Below are positions 54,358 through 63,852 of a DNA stretch of 64,000 nt, piece after piece. A program made the translations under genes and the position numbers. The notes under the pieces are model-generated. The model was not told where the DNA came from. It searched no databases and saw only the letters and a program-made list of their open reading frames with translations. This DNA comes from an uncultured Bacteroidales bacterium. Its GTDB lineage: Bacteria; Bacteroidota; Bacteroidia; Bacteroidales; P3. Location: contig CAMUZR010000010.1 of the NCBI GenBank assembly GCA_947165255.1, positions 27,984 through 91,983 of the forward strand, in the 5' to 3' direction. Positions within the stretch are counted from its first letter, which is position 1. Each line of letters opens with the position of its first letter.

Positions 54358-54388
54358 TTTGCTACAAAGAAAAAAAGGTGTAATTTTG
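54358..54388 (+). promoter_or_regulatory. Promoter of the alpha/beta hydrolase gene
   Basis: TTTG (54358-54361), 19 bases, TAATTTTG (54381-54388), a near-perfect consensus. It shows that the upstream start at 54335 is too early and ATG 54419 is right. Confidence 0.78.
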
Positions 54389-54418
54389 CTTCTTGTAATA
54401 AAGCACATTAGGAATTGT

Positions 54419-55228
54419 ATGGAACAACATAAAACCATTGTCTTTGAGGGTCATACGTTGCATTACCGCGACGAGGGCAGGGAGCATGAACAGACCTTGG
54501 TTCTGCTACATGGTTACCTTCAGAATCTTGACATTTGGAGTTCATACGTTCTGTCTTATCTCCGTTCCATGCATGTTATCACCATAGATCTCCCCGGCCA
54601 CGGCTATTCCGAATGCTTTGGCGAGGTACACTCGATGGATTTGATGGCACGTGCTGTGAAAGCAGTCCTTGACGATGCCGGCGTGGAACAGTGCGTCATG
54701 GTCGGACATTCAATGGGAGGTTATGTGGCATTGGCATACGCCGACCTCTATCCTCACCGCCTGCGTGGTCTTGGCCTGCTGCATTCCCATGCTTTGGCGG
54801 ACACCGAGTCGGCCATTGAGCGCCGAATGGAGACTTGCGACCGCGTGGCGCAGAACCGTGCAAGCTATGTGGTAAATTTCATCCCCACACTTTTTGACCC
54901 CTCCAAACGCCAGCAGATGAACCAGGAAATAAAGGATCTGCAGGACCAGTGTTTGGAAACCAAGATGGAGAGCATCATTGCTGCCCAGCGCGGCATGGCC
55001 ACCCGCCCCTCGCGCATTCATGTGCTCAAAAAATTAGAAGTGCCTATCCTTTTTGTCTACGGCAAAAGTGACAACCGCATTCCTGTAGAATTGGCTTTGG
55101 CCCAGGCCATGGAAGCCCGCCACGCCGAGATACTCCTGCTGGAGAACGTCGCCCACATGTCCCACTTGGAAGAACGCGACTATATCCGCCCCCGTATCCT
55201 CAATTTCGTCAACACCTGCTACATGTAA
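54419..55228 (+). CDS. Alpha/beta-hydrolase fold protein
   Basis: The product is 269 residues with the features of a cytoplasmic alpha/beta hydrolase: the oxyanion-side HGYLQNLDIWSSY, DLPGHGYSE, the nucleophile elbow GHSMGGYVA (Ser at about residue 100), a later Asp in FVYGKSDNRIP and the catalytic His in ENVAHMSHLE. The substrate cannot be told; similar proteins include esterases and haloperoxidase-like enzymes. The track's start at 54335 falls upstream of the promoter; ATG 54419 is used. It is a single-gene unit. Confidence 0.88.
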   Translation: MEQHKTIVFEGHTLHYRDEGREHEQTLVLLHGYLQNLDIWSSYVLSYLRSMHVITIDLPGHGYSECFGEVHSMDLMARAVKAVLDDAGVEQCVMVGHSMGGYVALAYADLYPHRLRGLGLLHSHALADTESAIERRMETCDRVAQNRASYVVNFIPTLFDPSKRQQMNQEIKDLQDQCLETKMESIIAAQRGMATRPSRIHVLKKLEVPILFVYGKSDNRIPVELALAQAMEARHAEILLLENVAHMSHLEERDYIRPRILNFVNTCYM

Positions 55229-55510
55229 TGGGGCTATTGCCTTAAATATCTCCTTACGATAATAATCAAGTTTTTATGGTTTAAAAAGATGGTTGGCGTT
55301 CGCTAACAAATGACGCTGCAACCTCAAAGGATCTCCTAGTCTATTTATTCGTTAAACAAATGAATAGACGAAGAATCTAATGGCCATGTCCATCTTTAGT
55401 CGAGTTTGGGTTAGCGTTTTTACGTGGCTGGGGAGAAAGTGCAAAGGGTGAATGACTTGCAAGCCTTCAGCTAATCAGTGGGCAAGGCGATTCTATCTGA
55501 GCGTCAAAGG
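55229..55510. other. Intergenic stretch, no gene seen
   Basis: I find no gene or consensus promoter here. There is a weak inverted arrangement around TCTATTTATTCGTT/AATAGACGAA at about 55340-55370. The stretch leads into the AraC remnant and may be decayed coding DNA. Confidence 0.4.
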
Positions 55511-55693
55511 TTACGAAATGTGGATTATCTTTCGCAGGAAGATCTGCGTCCAGTTGTTTCGGCGGAATGCGGTCGGGATCAGACCGAAGTGGTCTTTAAA
55601 CTGGCGGGTGAAGTGTTGGGGGTGTCCATAGCCGAGAAGACCGGCGGTCTCTGCCACGTTGCGGCCGTCAGTGAGTAGCGTCTGTCCCTCCAA
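55511..55693 (-). pseudogene. AraC-family regulator fragment
   Basis: Only about 60 codons remain, corresponding to the second half of an AraC-type DNA-binding domain: NVAETAGLLGYGHPQHFTRQFKDHFGLIPTAFRR. The frame begins at a TTG with a stop just upstream, and the first helix-turn-helix and the ligand-binding domain are missing. A full AraC protein is about 290 residues. It is on the same strand as the esterase and starts 13 bases after its stop, which suggests a deletion. It probably regulated the decayed oxidoreductase genes nearby. Confidence 0.75.
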
Positions 55694-55706
55694 GTATTAG
55701 CCATTC

Positions 55707-56651
55707 CTACGGCCTGCTCTGCAGAAAAAGCCAGTCGCGCACCGCTGCCAGTTTATAGGCATAGTCGAAAGAGGCCATGTGCTCCATACCTTTGCCAGGT
55801 TCAGTCAACACAGACCCCGACTCCCACCTAATAAAGTTGACGTTTCCGCCACGTGAAATGAGCTCTTTAGCCAGCGCCTCTTGCTCCTCTTGGGGCAGTT
55901 TGGCGCTCCAACTTGCCGAGTCGATGTGGGCGTGGTTCTCTTCCAGCACACGGGTCAGGCCTCTCATGCCGCCAGAGGCTTTCTCGTCGCCTCCTGCCAC
56001 GATGTAGAAAATGCGTTTCCCACCGAAGTCCCCCATCTTAGAAGTCTCCCATTGGCTGCTGACGAAGAGCGAGGCAGCGAAAAGGTCAGGATGGGTAATA
56101 TTGAAATAGAACGACATCATGCCGCCCATCGACTGCCCAGTGGTGTAAAGGCGGTCGGTGTCAACCTTATATTGCTTGCAGACATTTTTTAGCAGCCTTA
56201 TGGTCATCTCCACCTCGTCAGAGGTGCTCCAGTCGTCCTTTACAGCCCATGAGGTGTACTGCGGCACCAGGACGAATGAGGGATGCAGCCGTTGGTCGCG
56301 GTTGGAGGCAAAGGCCAGTGCCCCATAACCCTGCGTGAGTGGCGCAGTCACCTCTTTCCCAACGGTGCTGGCATCGGCCATGAACAGCACCAACGGAAAC
56401 CGCTCAACCCCGTCGTAGCCTTCGGGAATCAGCAGGTTGTATTCCATTTTCTTGCCCGTTTCGGCATCTTCAAAAGTAAACTGCCTGAACTTGCCGAGAG
56501 TTTCCTCTTTCAGTGCCACAAAGGTGCTGTCATTTTCTTTGTCCATACCCATCTCTCCGCCATGTCGCGGACCATTCGTCTCGCCCTTTTTAGGGCCGCA
56601 GGCCGTTAGGCACAATAGTCCTACTGCCATCAGTATCAATACTTTTCTCAT
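55707..56651 (-). CDS. Esterase-like alpha/beta hydrolase lipoprotein
   Basis: The product is 314 residues with a lipoprotein signal peptide (MRKVLILMAVGLLCLTACG, lipidated Cys at 18). The mature domain is of the PHB-depolymerase/feruloyl-esterase type: YNLLIPEGYDGVERFPLVLFMADAS, the nucleophile elbow TTGQSMGGMMSFYF, ERFFYIVAGGDEKA-like strand text and a late EHMASFDYAY with the likely catalytic His. It would hydrolyse ester bonds, perhaps on plant or glycan material, at the cell envelope. The frame is intact although the genes on both sides (AraC fragment, aldo/keto reductase, flavodoxin) are broken. Confidence 0.85.
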   Translation of the reverse strand: MRKVLILMAVGLLCLTACGPKKGETNGPRHGGEMGMDKENDSTFVALKEETLGKFRQFTFEDAETGKKMEYNLLIPEGYDGVERFPLVLFMADASTVGKEVTAPLTQGYGALAFASNRDQRLHPSFVLVPQYTSWAVKDDWSTSDEVEMTIRLLKNVCKQYKVDTDRLYTTGQSMGGMMSFYFNITHPDLFAASLFVSSQWETSKMGDFGGKRIFYIVAGGDEKASGGMRGLTRVLEENHAHIDSASWSAKLPQEEQEALAKELISRGGNVNFIRWESGSVLTEPGKGMEHMASFDYAYKLAAVRDWLFLQSRP

Positions 56652-56814
56652 TTTTAATCGGTCTTATTAATCCTGCTGCAAAAATAGTAAAAAAACTCAA
56701 TTGAAGATAAAAAAGAGAGGAAAAGCCCCAACGTCCTGAATAGTGGCAGTGCATATCTGTATTTTGGGTCGAATGTTCAGTAAAGCGGGTAGGAGAGGAA
56801 TGCGGAAATGATAG

Positions 56815-56822
56815 TAATTTTG
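56815..56822 (+). promoter_or_regulatory. -7 box before the broken aldo/keto reductase
   Basis: TAATTTTG, the standard -7 form. The -33 element is unclear. It is a relic of the promoter of the now broken oxidoreductase genes. Confidence 0.4.
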
Positions 56823-56873
56823 CATTCAAAAATCGGTGCTAAACGATTCGAACGAATAATACTAAATATCAAT

Positions 56874-57262
56874 ACATTACGGATAAGTGGAGAATTGCGT
56901 TTGGAGCCCGGACATGGGGCTAGGGCGCTTTTGGTGGCGATGCAGTATACGGTGTCAGAACCGATGAGAAGAACCTCCAACCTGACTTCGACGCTGCGGT
57001 GCGCAGCGGGCTGCACCTCTGGGACACCGCCACAGTGTACGGAATGGGCGAGTCGGAGCGCATTCTAGAAACCCTCATGCGCCGGGTGCCGCGCCAGGAG
57101 GTGCGGGTGTCCACCATGTTCACTCCCCAACTGGCCGAAATGTACGGCAACAATGTCGAGCGCATGGCCGAGGCCTCCATGAAGCGCATGGATATAGACT
57201 ACATCGACGTCTGCTGGATTCGTAACCCTATGGATGTAACAGGGTTTATATCTACCAATTAG
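56874..57262 (+). pseudogene. Aldo/keto reductase, nonsense-mutated and truncated
   Basis: The frame reads AFGARTWG, a TAG at 56921-56923, then GAFGGDAVYGVRTDEKNL and GLHLWDTATVYGMGESERIL, which is the N-terminal quarter of an aldo/keto reductase with the active-site Asp-Tyr region. The TAG stands where relatives have Trp (WGWGAFGG pattern). The frame then ends after DYIDVCWIRNPMDV in unrelated codons, so about two thirds of the barrel is gone. No convincing start codon is left. It lies directly before the broken flavodoxin and probably shared its operon. Stop-codon recoding is unlikely because the 3' part is also lost. Confidence 0.78.
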
Positions 57263-57265
57263 AGA

Positions 57266-57910
57266 ATGAAACTAAAAAGCAATAATCCTTTGCATGGCGG
57301 TGGTGCTTTTGGGCACCGCCGCCCGTGCGCAAAACAGAGAGGAATACAAAGAAATGAAAAAAAACTCGTGGCCTATTTCTCAGCCACCAGAACCACCCAT
57401 GCCGCCGCCCAGCGGCTGGCCTAAGAGAAAGGAACCGCCCTTTTCGTAATCGCCCCGGCCGTCCCCTACACCTCGGCCGACCTAGATTGGCGCGACAAGC
57501 AGTCCCGCTCCTCACGTGAGAAGCAGGACAAGGCCTCGCGGTATGCCATCAAGAACAAATGCGGCAACATTTCCGATTACGGCACCGACTGGATAGGGTT
57601 CCCCATTTGGTGGTACGCTGCCCCCACCATCATCAACACCTTCATCGAAGCGCACGACCTCAGCGGCAAAGTCATCTGCGTCTTTGCCATCAGCGTCGGC
57701 AGCGGTGTGTCCGGTTCGGCCAAAGACCTGCGTAAGACCTACCCGCAGTACACCTGGGGCGAAAGCAGACCGATGAACTCACCCGCACTGCACCCTCGGT
57801 CAGTCGGCTATTCCCTCATGCCGAATATCCCCACAGAGCAAAATGAAATAGCCGCCAGCGGGTTGGGCGAGGAAGCCGCTACCATCCCTCCCTCCTGCCT
57901 TCGGCAGTAG
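57266..57910 (+). pseudogene. Exported flavodoxin, broken by frameshifts and a stop
   Basis: Family text is clear: KKLVAYFSATRTTHAAAQRLA, FVIAPAVPYTSADLDWRDKQSRSS and WIGFPIWWYAAPTIINTF, the last a flavodoxin core block that sits near FMN. A TAA interrupts the frame at 57422-57424. The signal peptide (ILCMAVVLLGTAARAQN) lies in another frame between the ATG and the core, so one frameshift falls near 57282 and another in the A8 run near 57357-57364. The end after YTWGESRPMN is also unlike the family. The gene is therefore dead. Confidence 0.8.
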
Positions 57911-57975
57911 CCTCCCGCCGACCAAAGTCTTCCAGTAAAGTCCAGTCGCAGTCCCTCCTGCGCGGTTGGGACCAA

Positions 57976-58032
57976 GGCAAGATGGCAATGGCTGCCTCAA
58001 GCAACCTTTGCCATCTTGCCGTGCTCTTTTTT
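57976..58032 (+). terminator. Terminator of the decayed oxidoreductase operon
   Basis: A perfect 13-bp stem (GGCAAGATGGCAA and complement) with a 19-base loop is followed by GTGCTCTTTTTT. Confidence 0.78.
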
Positions 58033-58683
58033 AGTGCTCTCGTTGTCTTCAGCTGGTGGCCTGACGTTCTTTGGTGCGCAATAGAACAACGATAGACGAA
58101 CTAGAGAGGAAATAACAAGGATAGGGCGAAGCTTCGCTGGATAATGATATGAGGGAAGAGGTAAGAGAAAACTATTTTTTAATCATTTACCAGTATAGAA
58201 ACGTACAACTATGTGCCAGTAAAGCAGCGCCGCTAGGGTGGTTGATAGGAAAACCGAGAGGTGGAGGTAGAGTTAAAAACGGTCGTGGTGGCCGTGGGGT
58301 TGGCAGTGATTGTATGTGTAGTTGCTTTTTTGTTGAAGTAGAGTCGTGTAGGCAGAAGTTGGGGGCACAAGTTGTGTGCCGTCTTTGAATAATGTTAAAT
58401 GCCTTTTTTGCTTCATCTGTAGATCTTTTTACGTGTCCCTTTGATTCCAGTCTACGGTCAAAGGCTCTTATGTCAGAGTGTGTCCGGTTTGGCGGTTGTT
58501 CGGTTTGTTGTTTTTTTCGCTCCGCCGCAGTTGCGCTATTGCCACTCTTTCTACCTTGGGTGCCGCCCTCTTTGCCGGTACGAAAAAAAACATTTTTTGA
58601 AAATATTTTTTTTATGTCAAATAAATGTTGTACATTTGTTGTCACAAAAAAAAACTCTTGTTTAATACAAAACATTCAATATC
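58033..58683. other. Intergenic stretch before gdhA
   Basis: No gene is supported; the 162-codon minus-strand ORF (58187-58675) has the composition of random AT-rich DNA. It holds AACGATAGACGAACT (about 58089-58103), the inverse of the repeat near 14.1 kb. The gdhA leader begins near TACATTTG (about 58631), a weak -7 box. Confidence 0.5.
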
Positions 58684-60027
58684 ATGAAAGTAAACGAAAT
58701 TATGGCTAACCTGGAAGCCAAACATCCGGGCGAAAACGAGTACTTGCAGGCCGTTCGTGAGGTCTTGGAGACTGTTGAAGAAGAATATAACAAGCATCCT
58801 GAGTACGAGGCTGCTAAGATTGTCGAGCGTCTTGTCGAGCCCGATCGTATCTTCAAGTTCCGCGTTGTTTGGGTTGACGATAAGGGTCAGACCCAGGTGA
58901 ACCTCGGTTATCGTGTCCAGTACAATGCCGCCCTCGGTGCTTACAAAGGCGGTCTCCGTTTCCACCCCAAGGTGAACGAGTCCATGCTGAAGTTCCTCGG
59001 TTTCGAGCAGATTTTCAAGAACAGCCTGACCATGCTGCCTCTCGGCGGTGGTAAGGGTGGTGCTGATTTCGACCCCGTTGGAAAGAGCGATGCTGAAATC
59101 ATGCGTTTCTGCCAGGCCTTCGTGTATGAACTCTGGCGCAACATCGGTCCCGATCAGGACAGCCCCGCTGGTGACGTAGGCGTTGGCGGCCGCGAGATTG
59201 GCTACATGTACGGTATGTACAAGAAACTGGCCCGCGAGCACAGCACTGGCGCTCTCACTGGTAAGAGCTATGGCTGGGGTGGCTCCCTCATCCGTCCCGA
59301 GGCTACCGGTTTCGGTGCCATGTACTATGTGAAACACATGGTTGAAGAGAAGGGCGACACCATGCAGGGTAAGAAAATCACCCTCTCCGGCTTCGGTAAC
59401 GTGGCCTGGGGTGCTGCTACCAAGGCTGTCGAACTCGGCGCTAAGGTTGTCGCTATCTCTGGTCCCGACGGTGTCTGCGAGATTCCCGACGGTATCACTA
59501 AGGAGATGATTGACTACATGCTCGTCATGCGCGCTTCCAACCGCAACAAGGTTCAGGATATGGCTGACAAGTTCCCCGGCCAGTGCAAATTCACTGCTGG
59601 TAAGAAGTCTTGGAGCGTCAAGTGCGACATTGCTTGCCCCAGCGCTTTCCAGAACGAGCTTGCTGAAGAGGATGCAAAACAGCTTATCGCTAACGGCGTG
59701 AAGTATGTTGCTGAAATCTCCAACATGGGTTCTCAGCCCGGTGCTATCAAGGCTATCCAGGCTGCCGGTATCCCCTTCGGTCCTGGTAAGGCTGTCAACG
59801 CTGGTGGTGTTGCCACCTCCGGTCTTGAGATCTGCCAGAATGCTGAACACCGCAACTGGACTGCTGAAGAGGTCGACAAGAACCTCCATGCCATCATGGA
59901 CAACATCTATGCTCAGTGCGTGAAGTACGGTCGTAAGGCTGACGGCACCATCGACTATGTCAAGGGTGCTAACCTCGCTGGCTTCATGCGTGTTGCCGAT
60001 GCTATGGTTGCCCAGGGCATCATCTAA
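58684..60027 (+). CDS. gdhA: Glutamate dehydrogenase
   Basis: The enzyme interconverts 2-oxoglutarate plus ammonia and glutamate; the 447-residue length and sequence match the hexameric bacterial family that mostly uses NADPH. The catalytic domain has YKGGLRFHPKVNESMLKFLGFEQIFKNSLT and the substrate-binding PLGGGKGGADFDP. The dinucleotide-binding domain starts near KKITLSGFGNVAWGAATKAVELGA. Later blocks are CPSAFQNELAEEDAKQL and NAGGVATSGLEICQNA. Codons are strongly biased toward GGT/GCT/AAG, as in highly expressed genes. It forms its own unit with a terminator. Confidence 0.97.
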   Translation: MKVNEIMANLEAKHPGENEYLQAVREVLETVEEEYNKHPEYEAAKIVERLVEPDRIFKFRVVWVDDKGQTQVNLGYRVQYNAALGAYKGGLRFHPKVNESMLKFLGFEQIFKNSLTMLPLGGGKGGADFDPVGKSDAEIMRFCQAFVYELWRNIGPDQDSPAGDVGVGGREIGYMYGMYKKLAREHSTGALTGKSYGWGGSLIRPEATGFGAMYYVKHMVEEKGDTMQGKKITLSGFGNVAWGAATKAVELGAKVVAISGPDGVCEIPDGITKEMIDYMLVMRASNRNKVQDMADKFPGQCKFTAGKKSWSVKCDIACPSAFQNELAEEDAKQLIANGVKYVAEISNMGSQPGAIKAIQAAGIPFGPGKAVNAGGVATSGLEICQNAEHRNWTAEEVDKNLHAIMDNIYAQCVKYGRKADGTIDYVKGANLAGFMRVADAMVAQGII

Positions 60028-60052
60028 TAGCTTCTCTAAAGCAAACACAAAA

Positions 60053-60086
60053 AAACGCCCCCCTTTTTGGGGAGCGTTTTTTTTTG
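60053..60086 (+). terminator. Terminator of gdhA
   Basis: AACGC-CCCC pairs with GGGG-GCGTT around a T-rich loop and is followed by a run of nine or so Ts. Confidence 0.85.
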
Positions 60087-60456
60087 TATGCTCGGCATGA
60101 GCATTGTCTATCGGGTTCAAGTCCCCAGAGATCCTTAATAGCGATAATCACACTGCCCAAGGCATAGGTTCTCTGGTGGGGCCGAATCTGACGTATTCCG
60201 GCAACAAATATCATACTTGACAAAGAAGGTTCGGCGGCGAGAGTGAGGCTGATTAAAAGACCAAATTACGATAGCTATTCGGAACAGTAATTGTAAAGGT
60301 AGCAGGCATTAGATGGCTGACGGTGATTGATGTGGTGGATGTTCGTAGTCGCATCGTTCATCTAGATTTGCATCCTGACCAATTGTGTATAAGGATATGC
60401 AATCTGCAGCAACACCATTCAGCCTTATCAGTGCGAAAAAAGTTAAAAATAACGAA
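60087..60456. other. Intergenic stretch after gdhA
   Basis: I see no gene. The text GGTTCAAGTCCCC (about 60115) looks like a tRNA T-loop but no cloverleaf can be drawn around it. Confidence 0.4.
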
Positions 60457-60490
60457 TTTGCTTGCCATTTAAAAAAAAAATGTATCTTTG
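60457..60490 (+). promoter_or_regulatory. Promoter of the secreted protein at 60.5 kb
   Basis: TTTG (60457-60460), 22 bases, TATCTTTG (60483-60490), ending 17 bases before ATG 60508. It rules out the track's start at 60385. Confidence 0.6.
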
Positions 60491-60507
60491 CAAAAAAAAT
60501 ACGTAGT

Positions 60508-61998
60508 ATGAAAACACATACATCTTTCTCTCCAAAAGTTATTTCCCTATTACTTATCATTGTTTTTGATATGATAGGGAATCAGGCTACTGCCCAACTG
60601 CCGTTTAATTTCAAGTATGCAGAAGGAATAAGCTTTGAGAATTCGATTGTGCGCAGATACAATGACACAAAAGCCATTGTCTACTACGAAGAAGGTGGTT
60701 TTGGATACGTTTCCTTGGTTGATCTTATAAATGATCAAGGATATAGAATCAAGTTGGATACAGGAATCTTTATGAATGACATGTGTATTCTGAAAGATTC
60801 TGTCTTTCTATGCGGCAGGAATGTTATTCCCAATAGAAAAACGGGCTGTATTGTCGCCATTGACATTAATGAGTTGATCTCTGGTACGGCAACACCAAGA
60901 TACTTCGAACCATCCTATTGGATCCACTGCAATTTAAAACGTATCAAAGGGTACGAATATACGATTCCCGGTATTGAAAGAAAGTACGCAAAATTTTTGC
61001 TAGTAGGCGATATCTATTTCGCCTGTGACTCTACCGAACCTTTCCCTAGGGTCTTTTCACTATTAAGTATTAATGATGGTAATGATTATACGTATTCTAC
61101 CGCCAGCGCGGACGGAAGATGTGTAGTAAATTCAGTTTGGGAAGTATCATATCCTTTTTCCTACGGTAGTCCTTCGGCCGCAACGACTAATCAGATTGTG
61201 TTGCGGGCAGTCAATCCCGACATCCACCCTGAGATTATACACGATGTGGTTGTGACGGAAAATTATGTTGCTTTTATTGGTCTTGAAGGTATTTCAAGCA
61301 AAGCCATTACGCTGCATATATGTAACAAAGATGATAATGTTTTGCGTAATTTTAATCTTTCGGTCCAATCGGATTTCGACGATTACTATTCGTACCCACT
61401 GAGTTCTAATAATGCTAATCCTTTCTATCATGCATGCGCACTAAATGGTGACCGAATAGCGATAGTGGCTGACAGTGAGGATCCAACCTCACCTGATCAG
61501 TTATACATAAGAGCCATCGATTTGAATACGCAAACGATGTTCGCTTCACAAGATTTTTTGTGTAGTGAAAAACCGCATGTGATTGATGTTGCTTTGGGAC
61601 CCGATGGGGACAGCATTTTAGTGCTTTATAATGATAAGTATCTACCAAACAACGTTTTTAGGGATATGGTATGCAAAGTAGATGCCAGTAGTACACAGAC
61701 CTATTATTATCAGCCCTGCATTGTCGACAAAATGCCTCCAATACCTTTGAACTCGATAGATGCAATGCCCAAAAGTTTTATAACAACAGGGAGGAGATTT
61801 GGTATGGTGTGTAAAACCAGCATTATGGGGAATGCTGACAAATGCCATGAAGGGGTTGATTATCTTTTGAAAAAGTCTACCACTATAGATCCCAGCACTT
61901 CTTTTTTTAGGTACGACCAATTTATGCCAACAAGTACCTCATGGGAGAAGGTTGCCGTGCCTGAACATATTAATTATAAGATTATCTGTATGGAGTAA
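60508..61998 (+). CDS. Secreted protein, unrecognised
   Basis: The product is 496 residues from ATG 60508. A signal peptide (about 1-30, ending QATAQ) is followed by beta-rich repeats with the pattern of a propeller, for example ILKDSVFLCGRNVIPN, ILVLYNDKYLPNN and NGDRIAIVADSEDPTS. I recognise no family and no T9SS sorting domain at the end, so it may be periplasmic or surface-bound by another route. Codons are mixed and AT-richer than in the adhesin genes. A 72-base gap separates it from the next gene, which has a similar secreted-protein start, so the two may be cotranscribed. Confidence 0.7.
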   Translation: MKTHTSFSPKVISLLLIIVFDMIGNQATAQLPFNFKYAEGISFENSIVRRYNDTKAIVYYEEGGFGYVSLVDLINDQGYRIKLDTGIFMNDMCILKDSVFLCGRNVIPNRKTGCIVAIDINELISGTATPRYFEPSYWIHCNLKRIKGYEYTIPGIERKYAKFLLVGDIYFACDSTEPFPRVFSLLSINDGNDYTYSTASADGRCVVNSVWEVSYPFSYGSPSAATTNQIVLRAVNPDIHPEIIHDVVVTENYVAFIGLEGISSKAITLHICNKDDNVLRNFNLSVQSDFDDYYSYPLSSNNANPFYHACALNGDRIAIVADSEDPTSPDQLYIRAIDLNTQTMFASQDFLCSEKPHVIDVALGPDGDSILVLYNDKYLPNNVFRDMVCKVDASSTQTYYYQPCIVDKMPPIPLNSIDAMPKSFITTGRRFGMVCKTSIMGNADKCHEGVDYLLKKSTTIDPSTSFFRYDQFMPTSTSWEKVAVPEHINYKIICME

Positions 61999-62070
61999 TG
62001 TAGAGTCATGAGCAGGGAATGTTCCACGCTCGTAATCATCACTAAGATAAATGATAAAAAAAGAACGAAT

Positions 62071-63852
62071 ATGAAACGTTTGTGGTTTGTTTTGTTGTTG
62101 ATGGTTGCCGGATTAAATATGATGGCACAACCCACCGTCTATCCTGTCTTTCAAGCTGGTGCCCCTGGATACCTCTTTACGCCGCCCCCTAGTCAGGAGG
62201 GAGTGGTTATTCAAAGCTTGAATGCTTGGGGCGGTTACCCCCCTAATGATTTTAAAGGGACAGCTTATCGCACACCCAATGTAACCACGGTTTATGGTGT
62301 CGCAGTGGCCGCATGGGATTTGGAATATATACCATATTTTTTCATCCAATTATTTGCGGAACGACGTTTGGACAGCACCTCCCTCTGCGCTGAGGTAGAC
62401 ACAGTGAGGTCGGAGCTGTATTGTTTCATGGAAAAACCGCCAGTGCACTATGCCAGTTTCCAATTTGTGAGGACAAACAAAAATCCAATGTATCCTTCTT
62501 CGCCCGAGTATTTCCCTGATACCTGCACCGTCCCATTTTATGAATTTTATTTTGCCGAACCCATAGTGATTCCAGCAAATCAGCGCTTCTTTGTGGGCTT
62601 TAGCTTTTCGCCTTACAGTGTGTGGAACCATGTTCGGCCGGAAACCAATTATTGGCCTTATAATTTTCAACTGAAGGGTATATCATTCAAGTACATGGAC
62701 CCATCACCCACCAATAATTTTGAAGCGGTATGTAGTTCGGTTGCAGGAGCCAATAGCCTATATGGGGACGGTTTGGATAGCGTGTGGGGATACCGTAGAC
62801 GCTTTCATCAGGGCCTAGTGGATTGGGCCTGCTACTCATGCCTAGGCGATTCTTCGGCCCCAGGCAAATATAGTTGCGGTTCCTTTTTCCCCATCGTGCG
62901 TCCGCCAGTGGACAGCTCGCGCGTCAACCTTCCCCACCTGCATCCCCTGCGGGCGCACGCGGTGCAGAACTTCCGCCTGACGGAGCTGGACTCGGCACAC
63001 GCCGCCTTCGCCTGGGACCTCCTCCCGCCGAGCGACTGGGGCCCCGTAATAGGGGTGAACGCCGACCGCTACCAGATTAACTACGCACCCTACATGCAGG
63101 AGTACGACGAGGCCGACACGCTGGGGGCTAGGACTGGCGAGGCCACGCTGTGGATGAACTTCGACTCTACGGTGATGTACAAGGCACGCTGCCGCGCTCG
63201 CAGCCGCCATCTGTGCGACATACACGACACCTTGGTATACGGCGACTGGAGCCGGGAGGTGTACTTCCACACCGGCGTAGGGACTCCCGACACGATACCG
63301 CTGGTCTGCCTGCGCATCGACAGCTTGCGCTATGTGGGCCTGTGGGGCGGATACCCCAAATTTGAGTGGGGCCGCTGCTCGGGACATAACTTCTACGAGG
63401 TGCAGCTGGCCAGCGCAGGCAGTGACAACTGGCGCAGGGTGGACTACACCTCTGAGAACAACACGGTACTGCGCAACAGCTTAGATCCCGCAGCGCGTTA
63501 CTGGCTGCGAGTGCAGGCGGTGTGCAACCACCGCTGCCATATCCACGACACGGTGATGCGCAGCCCCTGGAGCGACACCGTGGAATTCTGCCTTGCCCCC
63601 CAAGGAGTGGACGAAGTGGAGACGGACGGGCTCAGCCTGGTGCCCAACCCTGCTCATGCCGAGGTGACCCTCTCGGCCGAGACCGACATCACACACGTGG
63701 CCCTCTACGACATGCAGGGGCACCTAGTGCTGGAAAAGCAGACCCATGGCCACACGGTAACCCTGAGCCTGCGCACGCTGGCCGCGGGCAGCTACATCGT
63801 GCATGCCGACACCCCACTTGGACGTCTGACCCGCAAACTGACCGTGGAATAG
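62071..63852 (+). CDS. Secreted Fn3-like protein with T9SS sorting domain, mosaic composition
   Basis: The product is 593 residues from ATG 62071; the track's start at 62008 lies upstream of the signal peptide. A signal peptide (about 1-20, ending MMAQ) is followed by a domain unlike known families (about 25-270). Two Fn3-like repeats follow (about 295-520), with QNFRLTELDSAHAAFAWDL, then GGYPKFEWGRCSGHNFYEVQL. The end is a T9SS type A sorting domain (LVPNPAHAEVTL, ending RLTRKLTVE). The first 790 bases have balanced composition, whereas from about 62.87 kb the codons turn strongly to C/G endings. The two halves may have different histories. Confidence 0.75.
   Translation: MKRLWFVLLLMVAGLNMMAQPTVYPVFQAGAPGYLFTPPPSQEGVVIQSLNAWGGYPPNDFKGTAYRTPNVTTVYGVAVAAWDLEYIPYFFIQLFAERRLDSTSLCAEVDTVRSELYCFMEKPPVHYASFQFVRTNKNPMYPSSPEYFPDTCTVPFYEFYFAEPIVIPANQRFFVGFSFSPYSVWNHVRPETNYWPYNFQLKGISFKYMDPSPTNNFEAVCSSVAGANSLYGDGLDSVWGYRRRFHQGLVDWACYSCLGDSSAPGKYSCGSFFPIVRPPVDSSRVNLPHLHPLRAHAVQNFRLTELDSAHAAFAWDLLPPSDWGPVIGVNADRYQINYAPYMQEYDEADTLGARTGEATLWMNFDSTVMYKARCRARSRHLCDIHDTLVYGDWSREVYFHTGVGTPDTIPLVCLRIDSLRYVGLWGGYPKFEWGRCSGHNFYEVQLASAGSDNWRRVDYTSENNTVLRNSLDPAARYWLRVQAVCNHRCHIHDTVMRSPWSDTVEFCLAPQGVDEVETDGLSLVPNPAHAEVTLSAETDITHVALYDMQGHLVLEKQTHGHTVTLSLRTLAAGSYIVHADTPLGRLTRKLTVE

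Noticed and set aside
56921-56923. TAG in the aldo/keto reductase as possible recoding
   Set aside because: The gene is also truncated at its 3' end and the next gene has a TAA and frameshifts, so ordinary decay explains it better.
58187-58675. 162-codon ORF on the minus strand
   Set aside because: It covers the gdhA promoter region, has no family resemblance and has the composition of random AT-rich DNA.
60105-60135. tRNA T-loop-like text GGTTCAAGTCCCC
   Set aside because: No acceptor, D or anticodon arms can be paired around it, so it is not a tRNA gene; an attachment-site remnant cannot be shown.
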